DNA of 64,000 bases from UBA6054 sp963975575 (GTDB lineage Bacteria > Planctomycetota > Phycisphaerae > Phycisphaerales > UBA1924), in NCBI GenBank assembly GCA_963975575.1, contig CAXBHL010000002.1, forward strand, positions 1 through 64,000, given 5' to 3'. Below, piece by piece: positions 42,300-50,669 of this stretch. Below the pieces are notes generated by a model, which worked only from the letters and a program-made list of their open reading frames with translations, ran no database searches and was not told the DNA's origin. Numbering within the stretch: position 1 is the first letter of the stretch; each line of letters begins with the position of its first letter. Made by a program: the position numbers and the translations under genes.

Positions 42300-45200
42300 T
42301 TGAAGAACTACGCCTCGGTGAGTGTGTTGCTGGTCCTTTCCGGCGTCGCCTTTGCGGAAACCCCCCCGCCCAGCGGCGACGCGGGCTACGACGAGGCGGG
42401 GCGGATCTACTTCCGCGACAGTGAACTGACCCAGATCACGGTCACCGTCGCCCCGGCCGACCTGGACGCGATGCTGGCCGACCCCTTCAGCAACCAGTAC
42501 TACCCCTGCACGGTGCGGATCGTCAACTCGCAGACCGACACGCTGGTCGAGGACGTGGCCATCCGCCCGCGCGGCAACACCAGCCGCGGGGCGATCAAGA
42601 AGTCCTGGAAGCTCAAGTTCAACGAGTTCGTGCCCGGGCGTGAGGTCCACGGGCTCGAGAAGCTCAACCTCAACGGGCACCAGAACGACCCGTCGGTCAT
42701 CCGCGGCAAGCTGGCGTGGGACGTGTACAACGCGTTCGGCGTTCCATCGCCGCGCGCGTCGATGGCGCGGCTGGTCATCAACGACGGGTCGCGGGTGGAC
42801 GACGTGTACGCCAACGTCGAGCAGATCGACGACGAGTTCCTGGCCGCCTGGTTCGGCGACGACACGGGCAACCTGTACCAGTGCCGGTACCGCGGCGCCC
42901 GGGCCGATCTGCGGTACGTGCCGCCGGGCGATGCGGGCGCCTACGCGGGCCTCGGTTCGCCGACGTACGAACTCGAGAACGACAGCGGCGCGGGCCAGTT
43001 CGCGGACCTGGCCGATCTGATCAACTTCGTTGAGTTCGCCGACGACGCGGCCTTCGCGTCGGGGATCGCCGACCGCTTCAGCGTGGACAACTTCCTGCGC
43101 GCCATGGCCGTGGACTGCGTCAACGGGAACTGGGACAACCTCTGGTACGGGGCGAACAACTTCTTTCTCTACGCCAACCCCGGCACGGGCGTGATCGAGT
43201 ACATCCCCTTCGACCTGGACAACACCTACGGCATCGACTTCTTCTCGACCGACTGGGCCGCCCGCCCGCCGGAGTCCTTCGGCGACGGCGGCTTCGGGTG
43301 GGACTTCGGCAGCCCCTTCGGCGGCGGGGCCGAGCCGCCGCTGGTGCGCCGCATCTTCGCCATCGACGCGTATTACGAGCAATACCTGCGGTACGTGCGC
43401 GAGCTGGTCGGGGCGGTCGGGACGCCCGCGGGTCCGGCCGAGACCGGGTTCGCGGACAGCGCGGGCGACACGTTCCTGGGCGGGTCCGAGCCGCACTTCG
43501 ACCTGCTCTCGGTCACCCTGTCCAACGACGAGGACGCGCTGCTGGCCGACGTGCGCGTCGCCGGGCCGATCGACGTGGGCAGCAGCACCGACGACGCGCG
43601 CGTCGTGTTCTTCTTCGACACGCGCCCGGGCGGCAGCACCACGAACCCGTGGGGCCGCGACATCAACACGAACCGGGCCGCCGACTGGTTCCTGGGCACC
43701 TGGACCGACAGCGGCGGCGGGTTCCTGCTCTACGAGTGGTCCGGCGGCTGGCAGCTCCGCCACGCGAGCTTCAACGATCCCGCCGGCATCGCGCAGGATC
43801 TGAGCGCCAAGGCCGACGGTCTCGCGCGGTACCGCGTCCCGCTGGCACGCATGAACCTGACGGACACGAGCACCTTCGCGTTCGACGTGGTGACCACGAA
43901 CGACCGCGGCGCGGGGACCGAGCCCGGCGTGGACCACCTCTCCAACCCGGCGCAGGCCACGCCCAACTACGACACCCCGTCCCAGGCCGGTACCTACCCG
44001 ACCCACACCCTCTCCCCCTTCCTGCCCGACCCGGGCGCGGTGACCGACGGCCCCTTCACCCTCGGCCCGCGCGAGCCGCTGATCGACGCGCTCCGCGACA
44101 TGCTCGCCCCCTTCGCGTTCACCGGCTCGTACGCGGGCGGCAACGCCGACTACGGCCACGACAACCAGGACTTCGTCGACTCGTTCACCCAGCCGGCCGC
44201 GTACGCCGGCGCGTCGCCGTGGGCGTGGGGCGTCAAGCCCTTCATCGCCGCCCGGACCGACTACCTCCGCCTGAACACCCCCGCCCCCGCGCCGCTGCCG
44301 GCGCTGTTCGTCAACGAGGTCCTCGCCTCCAACAGCACCGTGCTCGCCGACGAGGACGGCGATTTCGGCGACATCATCGAGATCTACAACCACCTGGACA
44401 TCCCCGTCGACCTCTCCGGCATGTACCTCAGCGACGATCCCGGCCTGCCGCGGATGTGGCGCATCCCAGACGGCACCCTGCTCCCCGAGGGCGGTTTCCT
44501 GATCTTCTGGGCCGACGACGACATCGCCGCCGGCCCGACGCACACCAACTTCAAGCTCTCCGCCGGCGGCGAGACGGTCACGCTCTCCCACAACGACGCC
44601 AACGGTGCGGTCCTCATCGACCAGCTGACCTTCCCCGCCCTGGGCGTGGACGAGTCCTACGGGCGCTACCCCGACGGCTCGGAGGACCTGCGGTCCTTCT
44701 GCGCCGTCACGCCCGGCGCGCCCAACGACCCCGACGACACCTGCTTCAACCCGCCCGGGCCCACGCCCCGCGTGTTCGTCAACGAGTACCTGGCCAGCAA
44801 CAACGGCTCCGCCTTCGACGAGTTCGGCGAGGACGACGACTTCGTCGAGCTGTACAACGACGAGGACACGCCCGTCGATCTCGGCGGCCGCTACCTGACC
44901 GACAGCCTGACCAACCCCACCAAGTGGGAGATCCCCGCCGGCGTGACCATCCCCGCCAAGGGCCGCCTGGTGATCTGGGCCGACAACCAGCCCGGGCAGG
45001 GCCCGCTGCACGCGTCGTTCGCGCTCTCCGCCGGCGGCGAGGAGATCGGCCTGTTCGACCGGGCCGACAACCAGTTCGCCCCGATCGACACGATCACCTT
45101 CGGCCCACAGACCACCGACGTCTCCGAGGGACGCACGCCCGACGGCTCGGACTGCTTCGGCGCGTTCGCCCCCTCGCCCGGCCTGCCCAACCCCGCCGGC

Positions 45201-45371
45201 CCGGCCGACATCGCCGCCCCCTTCGGCGTGCTCAACTTCTTCGACATCGCCGCGTACATCGCCCTGTTCAACGCCAACGACCCGGGGGCCGATCTCGCCG
45301 CGCCGTTCGGCACGCTCAACTTCTTCGACGTCGCGGCCTACATCGCGGCGTACAACGCGGGCTGCCCGTAA
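42300..45371 (+). CDS. CotH kinase-family protein with lamin-tail domains and dockerin-like tail
   Basis: This 1023-residue protein starts at TTG 42300, with ACGGAGGGA at proper spacing; the signal peptide ends at AFAE. A CotH kinase-like domain begins near residue 40 (IRPRGNTSRGAIKKSWKLKF is the ATP-binding region; FDLDNTYG at about 304-311 holds metal ligands). It is interrupted at about 378-576 by a beta-rich domain (GDTFLGGSEPHFDLLSVTL) and resumes with QDFVDSFTQP and FIAARTDYLRLN. Two lamin-tail domains follow (about 667-805 and 823-960; LFVNEVLASNST and VFVNEYLASNNG). The tail (968-1023) lacks the usual opening Cys (GPADIAAPFG) but ends NAGCP. It probably phosphorylates secreted or surface proteins. 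Confidence 0.92.
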   Translation: MKNYASVSVLLVLSGVAFAETPPPSGDAGYDEAGRIYFRDSELTQITVTVAPADLDAMLADPFSNQYYPCTVRIVNSQTDTLVEDVAIRPRGNTSRGAIKKSWKLKFNEFVPGREVHGLEKLNLNGHQNDPSVIRGKLAWDVYNAFGVPSPRASMARLVINDGSRVDDVYANVEQIDDEFLAAWFGDDTGNLYQCRYRGARADLRYVPPGDAGAYAGLGSPTYELENDSGAGQFADLADLINFVEFADDAAFASGIADRFSVDNFLRAMAVDCVNGNWDNLWYGANNFFLYANPGTGVIEYIPFDLDNTYGIDFFSTDWAARPPESFGDGGFGWDFGSPFGGGAEPPLVRRIFAIDAYYEQYLRYVRELVGAVGTPAGPAETGFADSAGDTFLGGSEPHFDLLSVTLSNDEDALLADVRVAGPIDVGSSTDDARVVFFFDTRPGGSTTNPWGRDINTNRAADWFLGTWTDSGGGFLLYEWSGGWQLRHASFNDPAGIAQDLSAKADGLARYRVPLARMNLTDTSTFAFDVVTTNDRGAGTEPGVDHLSNPAQATPNYDTPSQAGTYPTHTLSPFLPDPGAVTDGPFTLGPREPLIDALRDMLAPFAFTGSYAGGNADYGHDNQDFVDSFTQPAAYAGASPWAWGVKPFIAARTDYLRLNTPAPAPLPALFVNEVLASNSTVLADEDGDFGDIIEIYNHLDIPVDLSGMYLSDDPGLPRMWRIPDGTLLPEGGFLIFWADDDIAAGPTHTNFKLSAGGETVTLSHNDANGAVLIDQLTFPALGVDESYGRYPDGSEDLRSFCAVTPGAPNDPDDTCFNPPGPTPRVFVNEYLASNNGSAFDEFGEDDDFVELYNDEDTPVDLGGRYLTDSLTNPTKWEIPAGVTIPAKGRLVIWADNQPGQGPLHASFALSAGGEEIGLFDRADNQFAPIDTITFGPQTTDVSEGRTPDGSDCFGAFAPSPGLPNPAGPADIAAPFGVLNFFDIAAYIALFNANDPGADLAAPFGTLNFFDVAAYIAAYNAGCP

Positions 45372-45513
45372 GCCCGCCCCGGCCCACGCGGGTGGGCGCA
45401 TCCCGGCTCCCGGGCCCGGTGTGATAACCGGCCGCGACCCCCCGGACGCCCACGAAAACCGGGGAACGACTCGGATCGTTGGTAATTGGTTCCCTCCACG
45501 GGTTTTGCCGTGG

Positions 45514-45519
45514 TAGGCT
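45514..45519 (+). promoter_or_regulatory. Putative -10 box (TAGGCT)
   Basis: CGTGGTAGGCTGGG lies 57 nt before ATG 45571. The following sequence GCGGCCGCCATTCTG resembles the leaders of the two downstream paralogs. Confidence 0.5.
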
Positions 45520-45570
45520 GGGCGGCCGCCATTCTGCGGCCACTCCGCGCACCCCCAGAGAGATCCCGTG

Positions 45571-47130
45571 ATGTTCCAAAGCAGCCCCGCCCGCCGTCTC
45601 GCGTCGGCCGCCGCGATCCTCGCGTCCGTGGCCGCGGCCCTTCCGGCCGCCGCGCAGCCGCTCACCGAAACCCGCAAGTTCACCGCCCCCGACGGCGCGA
45701 TGAACGACCGGTTCGGATGGTCGGTCGCGGTCGACGGCACCACCGCCATCGTCGGGTCACCCGACGACGACGACAACGCCAGCAGCGCCGGATCCGCGCA
45801 CCTCTTCGACACCCGCACCGGCAACCAGTTGTTCAAGCTCAACGCCTCCGACCCGGTGGCGTTCGCCGAGTTCGGGCACTCGGTCGCGATCTCGGGCACC
45901 ACGGCGATCATCGGCGCCCGCGATGGCGGCGGCGGGGCCGGAGCGGCGTACCTGTTCAGCACCGTCACCGGGCTCGAACAGCACAGGCTGGTCGCGCCGC
46001 CCGGGGGCGTCATCGACGACTTCGGTTTTTCGGTCGCGATCTCGGGCACCGTCGCCGTCGTCGGCGAGCCCGGCGATGAGCACGCGGGCCACCGGACGGG
46101 TGCGGCGTACGTCTTCGACGCCGTCACCGGCCAGTTCCGCTTCAGGCTGACGGCCCCGGACGCGTCGGGCGGCGATGAGTTCGGGATCTCGGTGGCGGTC
46201 TCGGGCACCCTGGTGGTCGTCGGCTCGCGCTGGAGCGACGCCTCCGGCGGCTCATCCGGATCCGTGTACGTGTTCGACGCCACCAACGGCCAGCTGCTGT
46301 TCCAGCTCGCGCCCGACGACGCGCGTGGCGGGCAGCAGTTCGGCCGGAGCGTTGCGATCTCCGGCACGACCATCCTCGCCGGTGCCCCCGCCGACAACCA
46401 CGCCGGCCGCGGCAGCGGCGCGGCCTACCTGTTCGACGCCGCCACGGGCCTCCAGCTGCACCGCCTCGTCGCCCCCGACGCGGCCGAGTTCGACGAGTTC
46501 GGCCTCGCGGTCTCCATCGCGGGCACGACCGCCATCATCGGCGCGCCGGACGACGATGACCTCGGGTCTGACTCCGGCTCCGCCTACCTCTTCGACGTCC
46601 AGTCGGGCGTCCTGCTCGCCAAGCTCAACCCCTCGGACGCGGCCCCGACCGACGGGTTCGGCGGTTCGGTGGCCGTCTCGGGCACGACCGCGATCGCGGG
46701 CGCCCCCTTCGACGACGACCGCGGATCCAACTCCGGCTCGGCGCACCTGTTCCGGACCACGAGCCCGGTGCTCGCCCAGCCCCGCGGCCTGGTTGTCGAG
46801 CCCGGCGACACCGCCGAGTTCGAGCTGCGCCTGACCGACCCGGTCGGCGTCACCTACCAATGGCGGCGCGACGGCGTGGCCATGGCCGACGCGGGCAACG
46901 TCAGCGGCGCGAGCACCGCGGTCCTGCGGATCGTCGCCGGTCCCGACGACGTCGCGATGTACGACTGCGTCTTCGCCCGTTCCTACGGCCCGGCCCGCGC
47001 CAGCGCCGCCGCCACGCTGGCCGTCCTGCCCGATCCCGACGCCTGCTACCCCGACGCCAACGGCGACGGCGTGCTCAACTTCTTCGACGTCAGCCAGTTC
47101 ATCATCGAGTTCGGGCGCGGCTGCCCGTAA
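45571..47130 (+). CDS. Secreted FG-GAP propeller protein with single dockerin-like tail (paralog 1 of 3)
   Basis: This 519-residue protein starts at ATG 45571 (a GTG codon directly precedes); the signal peptide ends at AAAQ. Seven FG-GAP blades follow with highly regular cores: FGWSVAVDGTTAIVGSPDDD, FGHSVAISGTTAIIGARD, FGRSVAISGTTILAGAP, FGLAVSIAGTTAIIGAPDDD, FGGSVAVSGTTAIAGAPFDD. An Ig-like domain (about 400-485; VTYQWRRDGVAMADAG) precedes a single dockerin unit (490-519): DACYPDANGDG then VLNFFDVSQFIIEFGRGCP, with a canonical calcium loop and both cysteines. Very similar proteins are encoded next at 47345 and 49120, so this is the first of a tandem triplet. The terminator at 47167 follows. 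Confidence 0.92.
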   Translation: MFQSSPARRLASAAAILASVAAALPAAAQPLTETRKFTAPDGAMNDRFGWSVAVDGTTAIVGSPDDDDNASSAGSAHLFDTRTGNQLFKLNASDPVAFAEFGHSVAISGTTAIIGARDGGGGAGAAYLFSTVTGLEQHRLVAPPGGVIDDFGFSVAISGTVAVVGEPGDEHAGHRTGAAYVFDAVTGQFRFRLTAPDASGGDEFGISVAVSGTLVVVGSRWSDASGGSSGSVYVFDATNGQLLFQLAPDDARGGQQFGRSVAISGTTILAGAPADNHAGRGSGAAYLFDAATGLQLHRLVAPDAAEFDEFGLAVSIAGTTAIIGAPDDDDLGSDSGSAYLFDVQSGVLLAKLNPSDAAPTDGFGGSVAVSGTTAIAGAPFDDDRGSNSGSAHLFRTTSPVLAQPRGLVVEPGDTAEFELRLTDPVGVTYQWRRDGVAMADAGNVSGASTAVLRIVAGPDDVAMYDCVFARSYGPARASAAATLAVLPDPDACYPDANGDGVLNFFDVSQFIIEFGRGCP

Positions 47131-47166
47131 GGGTCATTGCGACCCGCGACATCCCAGCCCCCCCAA

Positions 47167-47193
47167 CCGCCCGGCCCCGCGCCGGGCGGTTTT
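47167..47193 (+). terminator. Rho-independent terminator, triplet copy 1
   Basis: A 9-bp stem CCGCCCGGC/GCCGGGCGG with loop CCCGC is followed by TTTT. The same stem recurs after the next two genes, at 48932 and 50586. Confidence 0.92.
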
Positions 47194-47291
47194 CGCGTGC
47201 GATCAGCAAAGAGCCGCCCCTCAGGCGTCCAGAGGGCCTCCGAAAGTCTGAAAATCCCCCAATGAGGGTTTGGGTCGATGTCCTCTTCCAG

Positions 47292-47297
47292 TACACT
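47292..47297 (+). promoter_or_regulatory. Putative -10 box (TACACT)
   Basis: CCAGTACACTCTC lies 53 nt before ATG 47345; the matching site for the next paralog is at 49059. Confidence 0.5.
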
Positions 47298-47344
47298 CTC
47301 TGCCCACGGGCGGCCATTTTGTCGTCCTTTCCAGAGGAAGAGAA

Positions 47345-48895
47345 ATGATGTCGCTCAACACCACCCTCCGCCGGCTCGCACGAGTCGCGTTGATCGTGCC
47401 TTTCGTCGTCGCACTGCCCGCGGCCGGGCAGTCGGTGATCAACGAGGATCTCAAACTGACCGCGGGCGGTGTCAGCTCCGTGGCTATCTCCGGCACCACC
47501 GCCATTCTCGGGGCGAGCGGTGCCGGGCCGGGTCAGGCCTACCTGTTCGACACCACCACCGGCCAACAGATCATGTATCTGGCTGACATCGACGATCCCG
47601 ATTCCTTGGGTGAGGCATTCGGCAGCTCTGTGGGCATCTCGGGCAACTTCGCCATCGTCGGCGATCCGCTCGGTAACGACGCTGGCCCGAATTCCGGGAC
47701 GGCCCATCTGTTCGATATCACGGATACCGCCGCGGACTTGACGCTTATCCATATCCAACTGTCCGCCTCCGATTCCGGTGCGAACTCTCGGTTTGGTTCG
47801 TCCGTGGCGATCTCCGGCCACACCGCCATTGTCGGGGCTCCGTCCGCGATCGGGAGCAATCTCGTCGTCTCCGGCGCGGCCTACCTCTTTGAAATCAACA
47901 CCGACAACTGCTCCCGTCCCCCGTGCCCCCCCGGCTCATCCAGTGCCGCGCAGTCCTTCAAACTGATCCCGCTCGATGGTGCGAACGGCGACGCTTTCGG
48001 CTGGTCCGTGGCCATCTCCGGCACCACCGCCATCGTCGGGGCGCGGAGTCACAACGGCGGCTCCGGCGCGGCCTACCTCTTCAGCACCACCACCGGCCAG
48101 CAGATGGCGAAGTTGACCGCGTTCGACGCCGCATCGGGTGACCGGTTCGGCGGTTCCGTGGCCATCTCCGGCACCACCGCGATCGTGGGTACCTCGTCCG
48201 GTTCGGCCTACCTGTTCGATGTCTCGGTTCCTTCAAGCCCGGTCCAAGGCGCCAAGTTGACAACATCCGACGGTAGCGGCCCCACTTCCGTGGCCATTCA
48301 CGGAACAAAGGCCGTGGTCGGAACTCCCTTCGGTGACGGAGGCGGAAGCAGCTCTGGTTCGGCGTATGTTTTCGACATCATCACGGGTCAGCAGCTTGCC
48401 AAACTGGCGGCGTCCGACGCCGCGGCGGATGACTTCTTCGGCAGCGGTGTAGCTATGTCTGACACCACCCTGATGGTCGACACGTATGTCTTCGATGGCA
48501 GCACCATCAACATCCTGCAGCAACCTCAGAACAACCTCGTCCTTCCCGGGGAAACGGTCCCGCTCAATGTCGAGGCTGCCAACGCCGGGGCCATCGAGAG
48601 CTACCAGTGGCGTCGCGACGGTGTCGATCTCATCGACGGCGCGGGAGTCAGCGGCACGAACACCCCGAACCTGCAGGTCGTCGCCACAGAAAGCGAAGTC
48701 GGACTCTATGACTGCGTGATCACACGCTCACCCTTCTTCCTCGGCGGGTTGGCTCTGTCAACGGCGACCGACCAAGTCATCCTCGCCGTCCGTCCCGACC
48801 CCGACGCCTGCTACCCCGACGCCAACGGCGACGGCGTGCTCAACTTCTTTGACGTCAGCCAGTTCATCATCGAGTTCGGGCGCGGCTGCCCGTAA
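47345..48895 (+). CDS. Secreted FG-GAP propeller protein with single dockerin-like tail (paralog 2 of 3)
   Basis: This 516-residue protein starts at ATG 47345 (a second ATG follows), with AGAGGAAGAG as ribosome binding site; the signal peptide ends near AAGQ. FG-GAP blades (VAISGTTAILGASGAG, FGSSVGISGNFAIVGDP, FGSSVAISGHTAIVGAPS, FGWSVAISGTTAIVGARS, FGGSVAISGTTAIVGTSS) lead into an Ig-like domain (IESYQWRRDGVDLIDGAG). The tail (487-516) is identical in its last 30 residues to that of paralog 1. The final 100 bp of coding and intergenic DNA are also nearly identical to those of paralog 1, so duplication or conversion is recent at this end. The blades are slightly less GC-rich than in paralog 1. 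Confidence 0.92.
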   Translation: MMSLNTTLRRLARVALIVPFVVALPAAGQSVINEDLKLTAGGVSSVAISGTTAILGASGAGPGQAYLFDTTTGQQIMYLADIDDPDSLGEAFGSSVGISGNFAIVGDPLGNDAGPNSGTAHLFDITDTAADLTLIHIQLSASDSGANSRFGSSVAISGHTAIVGAPSAIGSNLVVSGAAYLFEINTDNCSRPPCPPGSSSAAQSFKLIPLDGANGDAFGWSVAISGTTAIVGARSHNGGSGAAYLFSTTTGQQMAKLTAFDAASGDRFGGSVAISGTTAIVGTSSGSAYLFDVSVPSSPVQGAKLTTSDGSGPTSVAIHGTKAVVGTPFGDGGGSSSGSAYVFDIITGQQLAKLAASDAAADDFFGSGVAMSDTTLMVDTYVFDGSTINILQQPQNNLVLPGETVPLNVEAANAGAIESYQWRRDGVDLIDGAGVSGTNTPNLQVVATESEVGLYDCVITRSPFFLGGLALSTATDQVILAVRPDPDACYPDANGDGVLNFFDVSQFIIEFGRGCP

Positions 48896-48931
48896 GGGTC
48901 ACCGCGACCCGCGACATCCCAGCCCTCCCAA

Positions 48932-48958
48932 CCGCCCGGCCCCGCGCCGGGCGGATTT
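48932..48958 (+). terminator. Rho-independent terminator, triplet copy 2
   Basis: Same CCGCCCGGC/GCCGGGCGG stem and CCCGC loop as at 47167, followed by ATTTCTT. Confidence 0.88.
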
Positions 48959-49058
48959 CTTCCGCGAAGGGCCGGAATCGGCCCCGCAGGCCACCGAAGA
49001 GCCCCCCGATACCCATAAATCCACCCCAAAGAGGGTTGTGGCGGGGAGCCGGGTGCTT

Positions 49059-49064
49059 TACACT
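49059..49064 (+). promoter_or_regulatory. Putative -10 box (TACACT)
   Basis: GCTTTACACTATCG lies 61 nt before the GTG at 49120. The leader GCGGCCATTCTGTCGTC after it is shared with the leader of paralog 2. Confidence 0.5.
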
Positions 49065-49119
49065 ATCGCGCCTTTTCGCGGCGGCCATTCTGTCGTCTCA
49101 TCCAAGAGGAAGAGAACCC

Positions 49120-50493
49120 GTGCCCCAGAACCCAACCCTCCGCCGCCTCGCGCCGGCCGCCCTGGTCCTGCTCGCCAGCCTCCCGGCCGCGGCCCAGACG
49201 CCGCAACTCAGCGAGGATTTCAAGCTGACCGCCCCCATTCCCGTGGAGGAGGCCCAGTTCGGCTACTCCGTGGGCGTCTCCGGCACCACCGCCATCGTCG
49301 GGGCGCCCGAGACCTTCTTTACCGGCAATACTCAAACCTTCGGCTTCGGCGCGGCCTATCTGATCGACACCGCGACCGGTACGCGGCTGGCCCAGATCTT
49401 CTCAGATGACGCCGCGATATTCGACGAGTTCGGCGCCTCGGTGGCCATCTCAGGCACCACCGCGATCGTCGGCGCACCCGGCGCGAACATTTCACCGTTC
49501 ATCTTCGGCGTGGACGCGGGCGTGGCCTATCTGTTCGATGCCCCGACCGGCACGCAGACCGGAAGGCTGACCCCCTCCGACGGTTCGGACGACGACCGTT
49601 TCGGCAGGTCGGTGGCCATCTCAGGCACGACCGCCATCGTCGGCAGCGCCACGGACGAAGCGGGCTTCTTCAGCGGCTCGGCCTATCTGTTCGACATCTC
49701 GGATCCATCCAACCCCGTCGAGATCGCCAAACTGACCGCTCCCATCCCCGCGGCGTTCGATGACTTCGGCGTGAGCGTCGCCACATCCGACACCGTCGCG
49801 ATCGTCGGCGTACCGGGAGACGATCAGGAAGGCCCCGACGCCGGCGCTGCCTACCTGTTCGATACCGCGACCGGCGCGCAGATCGCCAGACTCACCGCGA
49901 ACGACGCCGGAGCGTCGCACGCGTTCGGCGCCAGCGTCGCGATCTCCGGAAACAACGTGTTGGTCCGTGCGGCGGGTGACGGGTCGGTGTACCTGTTCGA
50001 TATCTCGACTCCTTCTCAACCCACGCAGATCGCCAAACTGACCGCCTCCGGTGCCTCGACGGGTGAGGCCTTTTCTTCCGTCGCGATCGCCGGCACGACC
50101 GCCATGTTGGGGGCATCCGACAATGCCGGCGCCGGCTCGGTGTACTTGTTCGACATCTCTCAGCCGTCCAATCCCGTCGAGACCGCCAAACTGATCGCGT
50201 CCGACGGTGCCCCGGGCGACCTCTTCGGCTTTTCCGTGGCTCTCTCCGGGACCACCGCCATCGTCGGTGCGTTCGCCGACGATGACGCGGGCATCTGGAC
50301 CGGATCGGCCTACCTGTTCAGCACGGAACGCTCCATCGCGGACCTGAACAACGACGGCACGCTCGATTTCTTTGACATCTCGATTTTTCTGACGGCCTTC
50401 AACAACCAGGACCCGCTGGCTGACTTCAACGGCGACGGCCTGTTCGACTTCTTCGATGTCGCCGCCTTCATCATCGCCTTCGGCCGCGGCTGA
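49120..50493 (+). CDS. Secreted FG-GAP propeller protein, tail lacking both cysteines (paralog 3 of 3)
   Basis: This 457-residue protein starts at GTG 49120, chosen because GAGGAAGAGA precedes it as in paralog 2. After the signal peptide (to about AAAQ) come seven FG-GAP blades (FGYSVGVSGTTAIVGAPET, FGASVAISGTTAIVGAPGAN, FGRSVAISGTTAIVGSATDE, FGFSVALSGTTAIVGAFADD). It has no Ig-like domain and instead carries a paired tail (406-457) with two canonical calcium loops, DLNNDGTLDFFD and DFNGDGLFDFFD. It ends FGRG: the codon that is TGC in the paralogs is TGA (50491-50493). The Cys that normally opens the tail is also absent (RSIADLNNDG). Another in-frame GGC TGC CCG lies four codons after the stop. 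Confidence 0.88.
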   Translation: MPQNPTLRRLAPAALVLLASLPAAAQTPQLSEDFKLTAPIPVEEAQFGYSVGVSGTTAIVGAPETFFTGNTQTFGFGAAYLIDTATGTRLAQIFSDDAAIFDEFGASVAISGTTAIVGAPGANISPFIFGVDAGVAYLFDAPTGTQTGRLTPSDGSDDDRFGRSVAISGTTAIVGSATDEAGFFSGSAYLFDISDPSNPVEIAKLTAPIPAAFDDFGVSVATSDTVAIVGVPGDDQEGPDAGAAYLFDTATGAQIARLTANDAGASHAFGASVAISGNNVLVRAAGDGSVYLFDISTPSQPTQIAKLTASGASTGEAFSSVAIAGTTAMLGASDNAGAGSVYLFDISQPSNPVETAKLIASDGAPGDLFGFSVALSGTTAIVGAFADDDAGIWTGSAYLFSTERSIADLNNDGTLDFFDISIFLTAFNNQDPLADFNGDGLFDFFDVAAFIIAFGRG

Positions 50494-50537
50494 CCGCTCG
50501 CCGGCTGCCCGCTCGCGCCGATGGCAACCGCAAGCAA

Positions 50538-50585
50538 CCCCCCAACGCCCCAACCCCCCAACCCCCCAACCCCCCAATCCCCCAA
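50538..50585 (+). repeat. Tandem octamer repeat next to terminator
   Basis: Six tandem 8-nt units, CCCCCCAA with two variants (CGCCCCAA, TCCCCCAA), abut the terminator stem at 50586. After paralog 1 a single CCCCCCAA unit stands at the same place (about 47159-47166), so the array looks like a local expansion. Confidence 0.8.
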
Positions 50586-50613
50586 CCGCCCGGCCCCTTG
50601 CCGGGCGGCTTTG
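50586..50613 (+). terminator. Terminator, triplet copy 3
   Basis: CCGCCCGGC/GCCGGGCGG stem with loop CCCTT, followed by CTTTGCG; the same stem as at 47167 and 48932 but with a weaker T run. Confidence 0.8.
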
Positions 50614-50669
50614 CGTCCCGACCGGGCCGCTCCACCCGCCCGCTCCGGATCCCCTAAACTGATGAGCCC

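Noticed and set aside
42024..46397. 1457-codon open frame on the minus strand
   Set aside because: It is antisense to the CotH and FG-GAP genes, with no domain motif and Gly/Val/Arg-rich sequence that reflects GC skew of the real genes.
50491..50493. TGA at a conserved Cys codon as possible selenocysteine
   Set aside because: TGA replacing Cys can mark selenoproteins, but the partner Cys at the start of the same tail is also gone, no clear SECIS-like hairpin follows, and the downstream frame is low-complexity. A plain nonsense change is simpler.
50538..50585. Regular repeats as a CRISPR array
   Set aside because: Units are 8 nt without spacers and no cas gene is present; it is a simple tandem repeat.
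50538..50585. Telomere-like CCCCCCAA repeat marking a replicon end
   Set aside because: It is internal, only six units long, and explained by expansion of a single unit found next to the sister terminator.
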